A stretch of DNA of 44,465 bases from Prevotellaceae bacterium (lineage in GTDB: Bacteria > Bacteroidota > Bacteroidia > Bacteroidales > UBA932): assembly GCA_031257315.1 (NCBI GenBank), contig JAIROW010000187.1, positions 1 to 44,465 of the forward strand. The letters run 5' to 3'. Below are positions 23,943 to 33,473 of this stretch, piece by piece; the stretch's first letter is position 1; each line of letters starts with the position of its first letter. The notes under the pieces were generated by a model. That model was not told the DNA's origin, made no database searches, and saw only the letters and a list, made by a program, of their open reading frames with translations. Position numbers and translations under genes: made by a program.

Positions 23943-26108
23943 TTATTCTGTTGTTATAATCAAATTTTTGTCGTTTAAAAGCATGTCATGAGTTATAAAC
24001 AATCCTTTAAGAATATTGTTTCCACAGACAATATCTGTGATTTTTTTTCCATTGCCTTTTTTCGTAATGGTAAACTGAGTTTTATTGTCAAAAGTAAATT
24101 TCACTTTGTCGAACAGGGGGACAGAGATTATATATTCGGGGTCTGCCGGAGAATATGTATATAATCCTGTTGCATTAAATACATACCACGACGACATTTC
24201 TCCCGCGTCGTCCATGCCGGCGTAGGCTAATTTTTCAACTCCCATGTCGTAAAAACGGTTCATTATGCTGTCGAGTATGCGCTGCGTTTTTTCCTGTTTT
24301 CCAATAAGGCTGTAAACATACGGCACGCTGTGATCCGGCTGATTTCCATGACAGTAGTTACCAATAAACCCAGTCATGTTATGAGCCTCGTATCCGCGCC
24401 ATGGCTCTGAAAACAGGGAATCAAGTTTGTTTTCAACCGCTTTTATGTTCGGGTATAACGCCAACATTCCTTCCGTGTCATGCGGAGCGAAAAACAGTGA
24501 TTGCCACGCATTTGCTTCTCTGTACATGTATGCGAAATAGGGATAATAAGGGTCAAAATCCTTTATCCAGTTTCCGTTGTCAATGCGTCCGCGCCAGAAT
24601 CCGGTCGAGGGGTCGAACAGGTTTTTGTAGTTTTTGGAACGCTTCATTAACATATCGTAACTGTCGCTGTCGTTTAATATTTTTGCTATCAGTGCGGTAG
24701 CGTAATCGTCGTAGGCATACTCCAGCGTTTTTGTTACAGCAGCCTTATATTCGTCCCATGTCGGTACGTTGACCGTATCTTTTTCGGCAATCCATCCATT
24801 TTCAATATATTCGTCGAGATACGGTCTGCCCCCACGTCCCGAAACCATAGAATTTTTCAGCATAAGTTTATAGGCTCGCGCGAGGTCAAAACCCCTTAAT
24901 CCTCTCAAATAAGCGCCGGCAACAAAAACCGAAGCATGGTCTCCGTGAAAAAATGTCGGCATATATCCGCCCTGTTTTTCGCCTCTGTCAGTTATCGACC
25001 TGATAATGTCGGTTGCCACATCGGGAGTCAATATTGTTAACAGTATCAATTTATTACGGTAGTCGTCCCAGAAAGAAGGGTCGGTATAATAACGAAATTC
25101 TCCGTTAACAGTATTTCCTTTTGCATCTGTATAATCGCCGTTAATATCGCTGCGCAGAGCAGGCCATAAAAATGAACGGTAAAGACATGAATAAAATATT
25201 GTTTTTTCCCGTTTTGTTTTTCCCTCCACAACTATTTTTGACAGGAGTTTTTCCCATATACTGTCAGCTTCTCTGCAAACCTGCGTAAATGTTTTGTGTA
25301 TCATTTCTGATTCAAGATTGGTTTTTGCATTTTCTATACTTACAAATGAAAATCCAATTTTCAGTTCAAGTATCTGTTCTTTTTTACCGTTTTTATTGCT
25401 GCGAAACTTAACAGCCGAAACTTCGTGTTTGCCGTCTTTAACCTGCACTATGTCATCTATTTCGCAGTTTGAAACTGCATAAAAATACATTTTGCCTTCG
25501 GCATTTTGAAATCCCGTAAAAATATTTTTTCCCGCTTTCCGTATATCCCATTCGGAGACCCTGTTATTCGAGCGTTTCATATCTGCAATCAATTCTTTTT
25601 CAACATTCTCCGGATATGTATATTTATGATATGCGCAGCGCAGCGTCGCCGTCAGTTCAGCATTGATACCGTATCTTTCGAGAAAAACCTGATAGTATCC
25701 GGGTTTTGCCGATTCTCTGTCATGACTGAACCGCGAACAGTAATTGTCAGGTGAAATCGCGCCGGTTACTGGCAGCAGCGGTATGTGAAGCAGATTCCAG
25801 TGTCCCTTGTTTGTATGGCTAAAACCGTAAATAACAGTATCTTCATACTGATAGCCTGCTCCGCTCCGGAATTTGGTAACGGGACTTAACTGAACCATGG
25901 CATTGGGAAGCGACGCTCCGGGGAAAACTTCCGCGCCCCAGGTACGTTCCTTCATTTTGCGCACATATCCGAGATCTTCTGGATTCCAGAGAGTTGCAGT
26001 CCCCAAAAACGGATTTACATAACCCGTAAGACTTCCGCTCGACAAACTGCAAGCTGTCAATAAGCAAATTGATGCACTCAAAAGACAATTATTCAAAATT
26101 TTATACAT
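23943..26108 (-). CDS. GH92 family alpha-mannosidase lipoprotein
   Basis: Calcium-dependent inverting exo-alpha-mannosidase, usually acting on alpha-1,2-linked mannose of N-glycans or mannans. The 721-aa product carries the lipobox LLTAC (Cys20). Landmarks are NPFLGT (about 32-37), GFSHTNKGHW (about 95-104), TDPSFWDDYR (about 342-351), FFHGDHASVF (about 386-395), YREANAWQ with the probable catalytic Glu531 (the usual motif is TEGN-like, so Arg and Ala are local variations), GNQPDHSVPYVYSLIG (about 588-603) and GMDDAGEMSSWYVFNATGLY (about 631-650, shown as landmark). It stands outside the importer locus and has no SusC/D neighbour. A repeat element separates it from the gene upstream. Confidence 0.92.
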   Translation of the reverse strand: MYKILNNCLLSASICLLTACSLSSGSLTGYVNPFLGTATLWNPEDLGYVRKMKERTWGAEVFPGASLPNAMVQLSPVTKFRSGAGYQYEDTVIYGFSHTNKGHWNLLHIPLLPVTGAISPDNYCSRFSHDRESAKPGYYQVFLERYGINAELTATLRCAYHKYTYPENVEKELIADMKRSNNRVSEWDIRKAGKNIFTGFQNAEGKMYFYAVSNCEIDDIVQVKDGKHEVSAVKFRSNKNGKKEQILELKIGFSFVSIENAKTNLESEMIHKTFTQVCREADSIWEKLLSKIVVEGKTKREKTIFYSCLYRSFLWPALRSDINGDYTDAKGNTVNGEFRYYTDPSFWDDYRNKLILLTILTPDVATDIIRSITDRGEKQGGYMPTFFHGDHASVFVAGAYLRGLRGFDLARAYKLMLKNSMVSGRGGRPYLDEYIENGWIAEKDTVNVPTWDEYKAAVTKTLEYAYDDYATALIAKILNDSDSYDMLMKRSKNYKNLFDPSTGFWRGRIDNGNWIKDFDPYYPYFAYMYREANAWQSLFFAPHDTEGMLALYPNIKAVENKLDSLFSEPWRGYEAHNMTGFIGNYCHGNQPDHSVPYVYSLIGKQEKTQRILDSIMNRFYDMGVEKLAYAGMDDAGEMSSWYVFNATGLYTYSPADPEYIISVPLFDKVKFTFDNKTQFTITKKGNGKKITDIVCGNNILKGLFITHDMLLNDKNLIITTE

Positions 26109-26162
26109 AACTATTCAAAATTTTATTAATATAACCGGTACGGTTTTTACTTTATTTTTCGA

Positions 26163-26170
26163 CAAAGTTA
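26163..26170 (-). promoter_or_regulatory. Candidate -7 box for the GH92 gene
   Basis: TAACTTTG on the - strand about 55 bases before the GH92 start. No TTTG is found at 19-21 bases upstream. The surrounding bases form a small TTCGAC.../GTCG dyad. Weak but well placed. Confidence 0.4.
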
Positions 26171-26396
26171 ATATCTTTTGTCGAATATCCGCATATCCTG
26201 TTCAAAACATATACCTGTCAACTGATTTTACAGGCTTTCAAATTCCATGAATGAAATATACAGAAAAACTGGAATTTTACGCTGCAAAAAAACTGGAAAA
26301 AGCTCATTACTGTACTTTCGGTTCAATATTAATGAACAGTAACAGAATTTTACTGCTCGAAAAAATTCGTCAATTAGAGATTATGTAGATTTATTT

Positions 26397-26627
26397 ATGC
26401 GAATATCAGGTGTTGCAAAAGTTTTTTTAACCAGAATGGACTTAATTTTCATAACCGCATACAAGCAAAGCGCGGTTTGCGGTAGCACAATAGTTCTCAT
26501 CTTTGCCTGTAAGGCGAAACTTTAACAAGGGGTTGCAACCCCTTGTTAAGCCGCAGGCAACGCTATCGCTCGCCTGCGGTTATGCAAATCGCTGTACTGA
26601 AAGGACTTTTTTACTCCTGATTCGCAT
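26397..26627 (+). mobile_element. MITE-like multi-hairpin element, copy C
   Basis: A 231-bp element in the same orientation as copy A: ATGCGAATATCAGG at the left end, TTACTCCTGATTCGCAT at the right. It keeps the CATAACCGCA...GCGGT, GTAGCACAAT.GTTCTCAT and CCGCAGGC...GCCTGCGG modules. The CTGCCTTTCAG hairpin and its linker are replaced by a perfect 28-bp palindrome (26522-26549, centre GGTTGCAACC). The left hairpin (CAGAATGGACTT) has decayed. It lies between the end of the DUF3298 gene and the GH92 promoter; nothing else was seen in 26171-26683. Confidence 0.8.
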
Positions 26628-26683
26628 AAATTATGGCTTTGTTTAAATTTTAGCATATTTTTACATCGCCTCCGTCGTATTAA

Positions 26684-27415
26684 TTACCTGTAAAAATCCA
26701 TAAAAGCCTCAACGTTTTCGCGTGGAAGAAGCAAAGTTATCAGTCCGGCAGAATACGGTGCAATATCGTCCGGATTGTAGTAAAATACAAGTCCCGAAGC
26801 AGTAAAAGCAAACGTGTCGCTCAGCTGAAAAACATTATCTTTAAATCTGTATAATTCATACATCTTTTCATCGGGATTCATTCCTGACTGTTTTTTAAAT
26901 TCAATTTCAGCCATCTTTAAAAACTCCTGTTTGTCGGAGACTGTCAGATTGTCGGGAACAATTCTGGAACCGTCTTTCATGTTTAGAACAAAGCAGTATT
27001 TTCCAAAATTTTTGCGCACGCCCTCTCTGTCTAAAAACCAGTTATATGTAAATGAGATAATTCGATTATTCTGATAAACGTCTTTGGGTAAAATTTCAAG
27101 TTTAAAAACATGTTTAACCTGTTCGTTGACAAAATTTTTTACCGACATTTCAATATCCAATTTGTTTGAAATATTAAACCACGAAGCAAACAGTAATCCA
27201 GTATGCTTCATAATTGAATCTTTAAGATATTGAGGCGCATCGATGGGAGTAAAATATTTTATCAAAATTTTGCACGTCGAATCAGGGTCGGAACTGTTTT
27301 GTTCAATTGTCGTCATTTCAAAATTGACGGCTGAATTTAACGGTTTGCCGGTTTCCATACATGAAACAAATAATGTCAAACCTGTATATAACAGGCAAAT
27401 ACAAATTTTTTTCAT
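26684..27415 (-). CDS. DUF3298 (RsiV-like) lipoprotein
   Basis: A 243-aa lipoprotein with lipobox LFVSC (Cys19). The C-terminal half (about 150-243) resembles the DUF3298 domain of RsiV-type proteins: NLTVSDKQEFLKMAEIEFKK, FQLSDTFAFTASGLVFYYNPDDIAPYSAG (landmarks near 195-223), and a closing LLLPRENVEAF. RsiV binds lysozyme in Firmicutes, but Bacteroidota relatives are uncharacterised. It starts 9 bases after the der stop and so is the last gene of the pheT-der transcript. Confidence 0.75.
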   Translation of the reverse strand: MKKICICLLYTGLTLFVSCMETGKPLNSAVNFEMTTIEQNSSDPDSTCKILIKYFTPIDAPQYLKDSIMKHTGLLFASWFNISNKLDIEMSVKNFVNEQVKHVFKLEILPKDVYQNNRIISFTYNWFLDREGVRKNFGKYCFVLNMKDGSRIVPDNLTVSDKQEFLKMAEIEFKKQSGMNPDEKMYELYRFKDNVFQLSDTFAFTASGLVFYYNPDDIAPYSAGLITLLLPRENVEAFMDFYR

Positions 27416-27424
27416 CGTTAACGT

Positions 27425-28732
27425 CTATTTTTGCCGCAATACAATTGACACCGGTACTCCGGTCAGTTCAAAGTGTTTACGTAATTTATTTTCCAGAAAC
27501 CGTTTGTATGTGCTGCTGACGTATTGCGGAAGATTGCAGAAAAATGCAAATGTGGGCGAAGGCGTGGGCAATTGCGTTATATATTTGATTTTAACGTATT
27601 TACCCTTTATTGCAGGAGGCGGATACGCCAAAATTTCTTCAAGCATAACTTCATTTATCTTTGTGGTTGAAATTTTTCGCCTGCGATTTTCATACACTCT
27701 TGTAACAGATTGCAAAACATCAAATATTCTCTGTTTATTTATTACAGAGGTGAAAATTATTGGAATATCGTTGAATGGAGCGATTTTTTTTCTGATTGAT
27801 TCCGTATATTCTTTCATCAGGTTACTGTCCTTATTTTCAATCAAATCCCATTTATTGACTACAATTACACAACCTTTCCTGTTTCTTTCAACAAGTCTGA
27901 ATATGCTCATATCCTGAGTTTCAACGCCGGAAGTTGCGTCGATCATTAATACGCAAACGTCTGAATATTCGATTGCTCTGATTGCTCTCATTCCCGAATA
28001 AAATTCGAGATTGTCGGTTACTTTTGTTTTTTTTCGCAGTCCGGCGGTATCAATCAAATTAAACTCAAAACCAAATTTGCTGTATCTCACAGTTATGCTG
28101 TCGCGCGTAGTTCCAGCAATATCGGTTACAATATTTCTGTCTTCGCCAAGCAAGGCATTAGTCAGAGAAGATTTGCCGACATTCGGTTTGCCGACAACGG
28201 CAATGTTCGGAATATTTTCTTCCTGATTTTCAGTATTATTTGAAAAATCGGCAACAATTGCGTCTAACAATTCGCCCGTACCGCTTCCGTTGATAGACGA
28301 AATACTCCACGGGTCTCCAAGTCCCAGCGAATAAAACTGGGCTGCGTCGAACAGTCTGTTTGAATTGTCAACCTTGTTTGAAACAAGAAAAACTTTTTTG
28401 CCGGAACGTCGCAAAATGTTTGCAATTTCATCGTCGAAATCGGTAATTCCGCAGGTAACGTCCACCATAAACAGAATAATATCAGCTTCTTCGATAGCGA
28501 TAAGAACCTGTTTTCGGATTTCGGTTTCAAAAATATCCTCTGTATTTATGGCGTATCCTCCCGTATCAATCACCGAAAATTCCTTGCCGTTCCAGTCCGA
28601 TTTTCCATAGATTCTGTCGCGCGTAACTCCGGCAGTCTCATCTACAATAGATTGGCGCATTCCTGTCAAACGGTTGAACAGTGTTGATTTTCCAACATTT
28701 GGACGACCTACAATAGCTACAATATTTCCCAT
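27425..28732 (-). CDS. der: Ribosome-associated GTPase Der (EngA)
   Basis: Essential double GTPase that helps mature the 50S ribosomal subunit. The 435-aa length is normal. The first G domain has [14 protein letters not shown] (about 8-21), DTGGY and the NKVD specificity motif. The second has [14 protein letters not shown] (about 180-193), DTAGLRKK and NKWD. A KH-like domain follows, with [15 protein letters not shown], ending in the expected [11 protein letters not shown]. It lies 37 bases after pheT. Confidence 0.98.
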   Translation of the reverse strand: MGNIVAIVGRPNVGKSTLFNRLTGMRQSIVDETAGVTRDRIYGKSDWNGKEFSVIDTGGYAINTEDIFETEIRKQVLIAIEEADIILFMVDVTCGITDFDDEIANILRRSGKKVFLVSNKVDNSNRLFDAAQFYSLGLGDPWSISSINGSGTGELLDAIVADFSNNTENQEENIPNIAVVGKPNVGKSSLTNALLGEDRNIVTDIAGTTRDSITVRYSKFGFEFNLIDTAGLRKKTKVTDNLEFYSGMRAIRAIEYSDVCVLMIDATSGVETQDMSIFRLVERNRKGCVIVVNKWDLIENKDSNLMKEYTESIRKKIAPFNDIPIIFTSVINKQRIFDVLQSVTRVYENRRRKISTTKINEVMLEEILAYPPPAIKGKYVKIKYITQLPTPSPTFAFFCNLPQYVSSTYKRFLENKLRKHFELTGVPVSIVLRQK

Positions 28733-28769
28733 TTTCGACTTTTATTATAATAAAAATATGATACAAATT

Positions 28770-31211
28770 TCACCTTAAAACCGCTCCCGTTTCTTTTTCA
28801 AACGCTTTCAACAGGTTATTCATTATCTGCTCTACACTGCTGTCTGTCAATGTTTTTTCTTCGTCGCGGATTGTAAAACTCAAAGCGTACTGTTTTTTGT
28901 CAGGAGCAAGTTTGTCTCCTTCGTAAATATCAAACAGACCAACGCCTTTTAAAAGTTTTCTCTCGGTGCGGAAAGCAATGTCGCGCAAAACCGAAAAACT
29001 GACATTTTTATCAATCACAAGAGCAAGGTCTCTGCGGACTTCCGGAAAACGTGCAAGTTCTCTGAAATTTGTTTTATTTTGTCTAACAAAGTTCATCAAA
29101 GCCGGAAAACTGATTTCGGCAAAAAATACATCTTGATTGACGTCTAAATTTTTACGCAAATTTTTCGACACAATTCCCATGTTAAGTACCGGCTTTCCTT
29201 TCGGTACGCTCAAACTCATTCCGTCGGCAAAAATATCTTTCGGCACGTCGCCAATGCTTAAATTATGAACTGCAACGCCAAAACGCAGCAATATTTTTTC
29301 AACATGCGTTTTAAGAGTAAAAAAGTTGGATAATTCCGCTTTTTTGTTCCACGACGGCGAATTTTCGTTTCCGGTTATAAACAGTGCAATTTTGGTTTCT
29401 TCTCTGTAATTATTCAGTCTGTCAGGCGATTGCGTTTCTCTGTATTCATAAACGTTTCCCGTTTCATAAAATTTAAGGTCTGATTTTTTATGATTTATGT
29501 TTCCGGCAATCGCTTCCAGTCCGCCGAACAGCAAAGTCTGTCGCATAACATTCAATTCGTTGCTCAGAGGGTTGAGAATTTTAACGCAGTTTTCCGGTTT
29601 ATATGTTTCAAGGCTTTCGTAGTATCCTGATTTTGTGAGCGAATTTGACATTATTTCTCTGAAACCGTTTGCCGTAAGAAAATCCGATATACTGTTGATT
29701 AACTTGTCTTTATCGGGTTTGCGAACATAGCTGAGCGTTGAATGAACTATATTTGGAATTTCTATACTGTTATATCCGTAGATACGTAAAATATCTTCTA
29801 TCACGTCAATTTCTCGCTGTACGTCAACGCGATAGGTTGGAGACAGAACTGTAAAACCGTCTTCATTTCTGTCGATTATCTTCATTTCCAGAGCTTCGAC
29901 TATGCTTTGGATTTCGTCGGCAGGAATATTTTTTCCAATGATTCTGTATATATTGTTGTATGACAGTTTTATCTCGGCAGGCTCAATTACTTGCGGATAA
30001 ATATCAATAATGTCTGACGAAATTTCGCCTTCTCCAAGTTCTTTGATTAACAGGGCTGCGCGTTTCAGTGCATAAACAGTCATATTCGGATCTGTTCCGC
30101 GCTCGAAACGAAATGAAGAATCAGTGAACAGACCGTGAAACCGCGAAGTTTTACGAATTGATTCAGGATTGAAACAGGCAGATTCTATAAAAACGCTGGT
30201 TGTTTCATCAGTAACTCCCGAATCAAGTCCGCCAAAAACTCCGGCAATACACATCGGTTTCGACTGATCGCAAATCATTAAATCAGATGATTTTAATTTA
30301 CGGATTTCTCCGTCAAGAGTTTTAAATTCGCAACCTTCGTCGCAGACGCGAACATTTATTTTGCGTCCGTCAACTTTGTCGGCGTCGAAAGCATGTAAAG
30401 GCTGTCCCAGTTCGTGGAGAACGAAATTTGTTACGTCCACCACATTGTTTTTTGGCTTGATTCCTATGGCTTTCAAACATTTTTGCAACCATTCGGGCGA
30501 GGGTTTTACTTTGAGATTCGAGACTGTAATTCCTGAATATCTGAAACATCTGTCCGTATCTTCGACAGAAACCTCAAACGGATTCTCATAATTATCAATC
30601 ATAAAGGCAGATACGTCTGGCAGCACAGCCTTTGTTCTGAAAAATGCCGACAAATCGCGAGCCGTACCGTAGTGCGAAGCCGCGTCGATTCTGTTGGGCG
30701 TAAGTCCGATTTCAAAAACATAATCGTCTTCGAGTTGCAGTATTTCTTTGAGGCTGACGCCCGGAATGGCTTCGCCGTCAAGTACCATTATTCCTTCGTG
30801 AGAATTTCCGATACCGAGTTCATCTTCGGCGCATATCATTCCAAACGATTCTACTCCCCGTATTTTTGATTTTTTTATTTTCACTTCATCGCCTGACGAA
30901 AAATACAGAGTCGTTCCTGTCGTGGCAACCGCAACTTTTTGTCCCTTAGATACATTCGGAGCGCCGCACACGATTTGCAGCGGTTTGTCAGCGCCAATAT
31001 CGACCGTCGTTACTTTAAGTTTGTCGGCGTCGGGATGTTTTTCGCACGATAAAACTTCGCCGACAACAACGCCGTTCAATCCACCCTTAACGCTTTCGAT
31101 ACGCTCGACCGATTCCACTTCAAGACCTGTGGAAGTTAATATATTTGCGACCACTTCAGGCGTGCCGCATTGAGTCAGGTAATTTTTTAGCCAGTTATAA
31201 GATATTTTCAT
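28770..31211 (-). CDS. pheT: Phenylalanine-tRNA ligase beta subunit
   Basis: Forms the alpha2-beta2 synthetase that charges tRNA-Phe. The 813-aa product has, in order, the tRNA-binding EMAP/OB domain (about 40-150, with HPDADKLKV and CGAPNVSKGQKVAVA), the B3/B4 editing domain (about 210-390), B5 (about 400-475, ILRIYGYNSIEIPN follows), the core catalytic-like domain, and the C-terminal FDX-ACB anticodon-binding domain (FPEVRRDLALVID from about 722). The pheS gene is not adjacent. A promoter with TACCTTTG is about 40 bases upstream. Confidence 0.98.
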   Translation of the reverse strand: MKISYNWLKNYLTQCGTPEVVANILTSTGLEVESVERIESVKGGLNGVVVGEVLSCEKHPDADKLKVTTVDIGADKPLQIVCGAPNVSKGQKVAVATTGTTLYFSSGDEVKIKKSKIRGVESFGMICAEDELGIGNSHEGIMVLDGEAIPGVSLKEILQLEDDYVFEIGLTPNRIDAASHYGTARDLSAFFRTKAVLPDVSAFMIDNYENPFEVSVEDTDRCFRYSGITVSNLKVKPSPEWLQKCLKAIGIKPKNNVVDVTNFVLHELGQPLHAFDADKVDGRKINVRVCDEGCEFKTLDGEIRKLKSSDLMICDQSKPMCIAGVFGGLDSGVTDETTSVFIESACFNPESIRKTSRFHGLFTDSSFRFERGTDPNMTVYALKRAALLIKELGEGEISSDIIDIYPQVIEPAEIKLSYNNIYRIIGKNIPADEIQSIVEALEMKIIDRNEDGFTVLSPTYRVDVQREIDVIEDILRIYGYNSIEIPNIVHSTLSYVRKPDKDKLINSISDFLTANGFREIMSNSLTKSGYYESLETYKPENCVKILNPLSNELNVMRQTLLFGGLEAIAGNINHKKSDLKFYETGNVYEYRETQSPDRLNNYREETKIALFITGNENSPSWNKKAELSNFFTLKTHVEKILLRFGVAVHNLSIGDVPKDIFADGMSLSVPKGKPVLNMGIVSKNLRKNLDVNQDVFFAEISFPALMNFVRQNKTNFRELARFPEVRRDLALVIDKNVSFSVLRDIAFRTERKLLKGVGLFDIYEGDKLAPDKKQYALSFTIRDEEKTLTDSSVEQIMNNLLKAFEKETGAVLR

Positions 31212-31250
31212 ACAATACTTTATAAAAATTTTGACTGTTCAAAATCTTGG

Positions 31251-31278
31251 CAAAGGTAGTAAAATATTTGTAAAACAA
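31251..31278 (-). promoter_or_regulatory. Promoter of the pheT-der operon
   Basis: TACCTTTG (31251-31258) on the - strand with a TTG 17 bases further upstream (31276-31278). It is about 40 bases before the pheT ATG. No T-box or leader peptide was recognised in the short leader. Bases 31329-31343 hold a lone AATTTTCATAACCGC, a word from the multi-hairpin elements and probably a remnant. Confidence 0.65.
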
Positions 31279-31378
31279 GAAAATGCACCATTTTATTTAC
31301 CACTGTACTGGATTCAAAGGAAAACCACAATTTTCATAACCGCGAGCCGTTGACCTGCGAAAATTTCAAAGTGCAAAA

Positions 31379-32842
31379 TTACAGCAAAGGGGTCAGCAGC
31401 CTCGCCGTTCCTTCGACAATGCGCTTGTAAACAGGACGGTTTTGCCATTTCTCAATATTGACAAGTTTGCTGTTGTTCTGAATGTCTATATGAAATGTTT
31501 TTTCGAGACGGCGGGTGAAATTTTCGTCATATATAATTGATGTAACCTCAAAGTTGTGTTCAAAGCTTCGCATGTCAATATTTGCAGAACCGACAGCTGC
31601 TATATGTCCGTCAACAGTGATATATTTTGAATGATTAAATCCCTTGCTGTAAAGATACACTTTTACGCCGGCTTCCATCAGTTCGTCAAGAAACGACAGA
31701 GTGCTTTGATATACGATACGCGAATCGCTTTTTTCGGGCAGCATCAGCCTTACGTCCGTTCCGCTAAGCGAGGCGGTTTTTATTGCCGTGAGAATACTTT
31801 CGTTGGGCGTAAAATAGGGAGTTGAAATATATATGTGTTTCTGGGCGCTGTTGATAATCGAAAAATATGCCTGCATTATGCTTGCCCAGTCGCTGTCGGG
31901 ACCTGAGGCGACAATCTGTACGGGGGTTCGTTTGTATGACAAAAATATTTGTTCGGGAAAATATTTTTGACGTTTTCTGAGTAAAATTTCTTTCGACACA
32001 AAATACCAGTCCACCAGAAAAATTATTTGAAGAGAAAAAACCGCTTCGCCTTCGATTTTTAAATGGGTATCAGCCCAGTAGCCGAATCTTCCGCCGTCGA
32101 TGTATCTGTCGGCGATATTTATTCCACCCATAAAAGCAACCTTGCCATCGACAACCAAAATTTTGCGATGGTTTCTGTAATTAAGTTTGCTGGACAGAAA
32201 CGGAAAACGGACTTTCATGAACGGAAAAATCTTTCCGCCAGCTTTTTTTATGCTTCCCGTATATCGTTTCGACAGACTCCAGCTGCCAACATCGTCGTAT
32301 ATTACCCTGACGTCAACGCCTTCTTCGGCTTTGCGTACCAGAATTTTTCTTATTTCGTTGCCTATTTTGTCGTCTTCTATGATATAAAATTCGATATGAA
32401 TATGGTCTTTCGCCGAAAGCAGAGCTTCCTTGACCGCCGCAAAGGTTTTTTCGCCGGTATGGTACGTTTCAATACTGTTGTATTCCGAAATCAGCGCTTT
32501 GCTGTTGTTCAACAGTAAAGTCATAATATGTTTAAATTCATTCTGTTCGGGATAATCTTCAAATATTTTACTTGCGTGCAGTTTGCGGACTTGCTGACGT
32601 GTAAGCCTGTCGGTATATTTGAAATCTTTCAGCGCTTTTCTGCTGAATATCTTTGTTTTCCGATAATTCTGTCCGAAAAATACATAGAGAACAGGTCCTG
32701 CTACCGGCAAAAAATAAAGTACAACAATCCACATTGTTGTACGGGTCGGGTCGCGTTTGGTGTGATTGTGAATCATTATTACCGAAATTGCCACCGCAAT
32801 CAGGTAATGAGCTATCATAATGATTTGAAAAATATTTGTCAT
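31379..32842 (-). CDS. cls: Cardiolipin synthase, phospholipase D family
   Basis: Inner-membrane enzyme making cardiolipin from phosphatidylglycerol. The 487-aa product has two N-terminal membrane segments (about 5-22 and 35-58, the second ending YVFFGQNYR, a Cls hallmark). Two HKD motifs follow: HRKILVVDGKVAFMGG (about 221-236) and HSKYITVDGHIAAVGSAN (about 404-421), each with the His/Lys/Asp pattern. It is the third gene of the manC-DUF4294-cls run, starting 34 bases after DUF4294. Confidence 0.95.
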   Translation of the reverse strand: MTNIFQIIMIAHYLIAVAISVIMIHNHTKRDPTRTTMWIVVLYFLPVAGPVLYVFFGQNYRKTKIFSRKALKDFKYTDRLTRQQVRKLHASKIFEDYPEQNEFKHIMTLLLNNSKALISEYNSIETYHTGEKTFAAVKEALLSAKDHIHIEFYIIEDDKIGNEIRKILVRKAEEGVDVRVIYDDVGSWSLSKRYTGSIKKAGGKIFPFMKVRFPFLSSKLNYRNHRKILVVDGKVAFMGGINIADRYIDGGRFGYWADTHLKIEGEAVFSLQIIFLVDWYFVSKEILLRKRQKYFPEQIFLSYKRTPVQIVASGPDSDWASIMQAYFSIINSAQKHIYISTPYFTPNESILTAIKTASLSGTDVRLMLPEKSDSRIVYQSTLSFLDELMEAGVKVYLYSKGFNHSKYITVDGHIAAVGSANIDMRSFEHNFEVTSIIYDENFTRRLEKTFHIDIQNNSKLVNIEKWQNRPVYKRIVEGTARLLTPLL

Positions 32843-32876
32843 ACGGTTTCGGTTATTGATTTATTTTTTTACATGT

Positions 32877-33449
32877 TTATTTAGGGAACAGGCTGTAATA
32901 CAAATCTTCAAAAGTTCCGTGTTCGCACATCTGTACAAGTTCTTCGAGAATTTTATCGCTGTCGCCATCGTATTTTGCTTTAAGATTGTGTCCGAACACT
33001 ACTGCAATACTTTGCCAGAACAGTGCGGAAAATCCTCCACGAAACTCTTTCAATACCGAATACGATGTTTTTCCTGTTTCTCTGTCAATCAGTTTTATCA
33101 GCATTTTACCCTGCGAAACGGTTAAATCGCGCAAAGGCGCGTCAAACTCCGCAAACAGCTCTTTTTCTGTCTGTTTTGCAAATGCTTTCCGTTCTTTTTT
33201 CGACGGTATGGACTGATATTTTCTGTCGAGTTCTGCCAGTTTTTTTTTCGCAATTTGCGTATATGGATACACTTTTTTCAAATTGTAAACTGTACGTTTA
33301 AACCTGTTGAAATCTTTTTTATTTTTCCATGCGTAAACGTAAATTCCGGGTAAAACAACAGTATCGCACTGTAAAAAAGATACAGTTTTTGCCTCGACCG
33401 AGCCAGAAACAAACAGTAATAAAAGCGTTAAAAAACGTCTGACATACAT
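32877..33449 (-). CDS. DUF4294 family exported protein
   Basis: A 190-aa Bacteroidota-specific protein of unknown function. A signal peptide (about residues 1-20, ending VEA-K) is followed by the conserved YVYAWKNKKDFNRFKRTVYNLKKVYPYTQIA-type region (two parts, about 37-70) and LRDLTVSQGKMLIKLIDRETG (about 110-130) and LKEFRGGFSALFWQSIA (about 137-153), all usual for DUF4294. It is basic and probably periplasmic. It begins 24 bases after manC. Confidence 0.85.
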   Translation of the reverse strand: MYVRRFLTLLLLFVSGSVEAKTVSFLQCDTVVLPGIYVYAWKNKKDFNRFKRTVYNLKKVYPYTQIAKKKLAELDRKYQSIPSKKERKAFAKQTEKELFAEFDAPLRDLTVSQGKMLIKLIDRETGKTSYSVLKEFRGGFSALFWQSIAVVFGHNLKAKYDGDSDKILEELVQMCEHGTFEDLYYSLFPK

Positions 33450-33473
33450 TTGCGTATTAAATAATCATCTGCT

